Shown here: in pieces, positions 6,109 through 6,123 of the stretch
How positions within the stretch are numbered: position 1 is the first letter of the stretch
Layout: each line of letters begins with the position of its first letter
NCBI GenBank assembly: GCA_023423675.1
Contig: JAFAFD010000273.1
Coordinates: forward strand, 1-6,123
Reading direction: 5' to 3'
Length of the DNA: 6,123 nucleotides
DNA from: Pseudomonadota bacterium
Lineage (GTDB): Bacteria; Pseudomonadota; Gammaproteobacteria; Xanthomonadales; Xanthomonadaceae
Translations under genes and position numbers: made by a program
The notes under the pieces: generated by a model
The model's database searches: none
What the model saw: only the letters and a program-made list of their open reading frames with translations
What the model was told of the DNA's origin: nothing

Positions 6109-6123
6109 TCGCCGGGCGTGGCC
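6109..6123. repeat. Partial REP/SMAG-like palindrome cut by the window end
   Basis: TCGCCGGGCGTGGCC, 18 bases after the BSP stop, resembles one arm and the loop of the GTAG-type repeats common between Stenotrophomonas genes (arm pattern CGCCGGGC, trinucleotide loop, GCCCGGCG). The inner GGC-GTG-GCC stem is visible and the rest of the second arm would lie past 6123. If complete it would be a hairpin at the 3' end of the GH92-BSP transcript and might end or stabilise it. Confidence 0.4.

Overview
The window looks like chromosomal DNA from a high-GC member of the Xanthomonadaceae, most likely Stenotrophomonas or a close relative. The reasons are a long TonB-dependent receptor, secreted glycosidase and peptidase genes of types common in xanthomonads, GC-rich third codon positions, and what looks like the first half of a Stenotrophomonas-type palindromic (SMAG/REP) element cut by the right edge. 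The genus is inferred from these features; no database search was possible. I see no RNA gene, insertion sequence, phage gene or CRISPR array.

Layout. Positions 1-1582 (minus strand) hold the N-terminal 527 residues of a TonB-dependent outer-membrane receptor; its C-terminus lies beyond the left edge. Positions 1583-1995 are a 413-bp divergent intergenic region with one AT-rich island (about 1731-1812). The island carries a convincing sigma70-type promoter for the receptor (TTGACA, 16 bp, TTTAAA) and a perfect 9-bp inverted repeat, one arm of which sits inside the promoter spacer. The C-rich receptor leader follows it. Positions 1996-5340 (plus strand) encode a 1114-residue secreted GH92 alpha-mannosidase with an additional N-terminal module and a discoidin-like C-terminal module. 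Four bases later, positions 5345-6091 (plus strand) encode a 248-residue secreted zinc metallopeptidase of the basic secretory protein (BSP) family. Positions 6092-6123 are non-coding and end in the candidate partial REP hairpin.

How the genes may work together (inference). All three products have an export signal. The receptor would import a ligand across the outer membrane, the GH92 enzyme would release mannose from alpha-mannosides, and the BSP peptidase could attack the protein part. Together they suggest a small locus for using mannosylated glycoproteins or mannan, perhaps with divergent genes controlled from the shared AT-rich island. Each gene family is known. What may be undescribed is the GH92-peptidase pairing, the domain layout of this GH92 protein, and the operator-like repeat across the receptor promoter.
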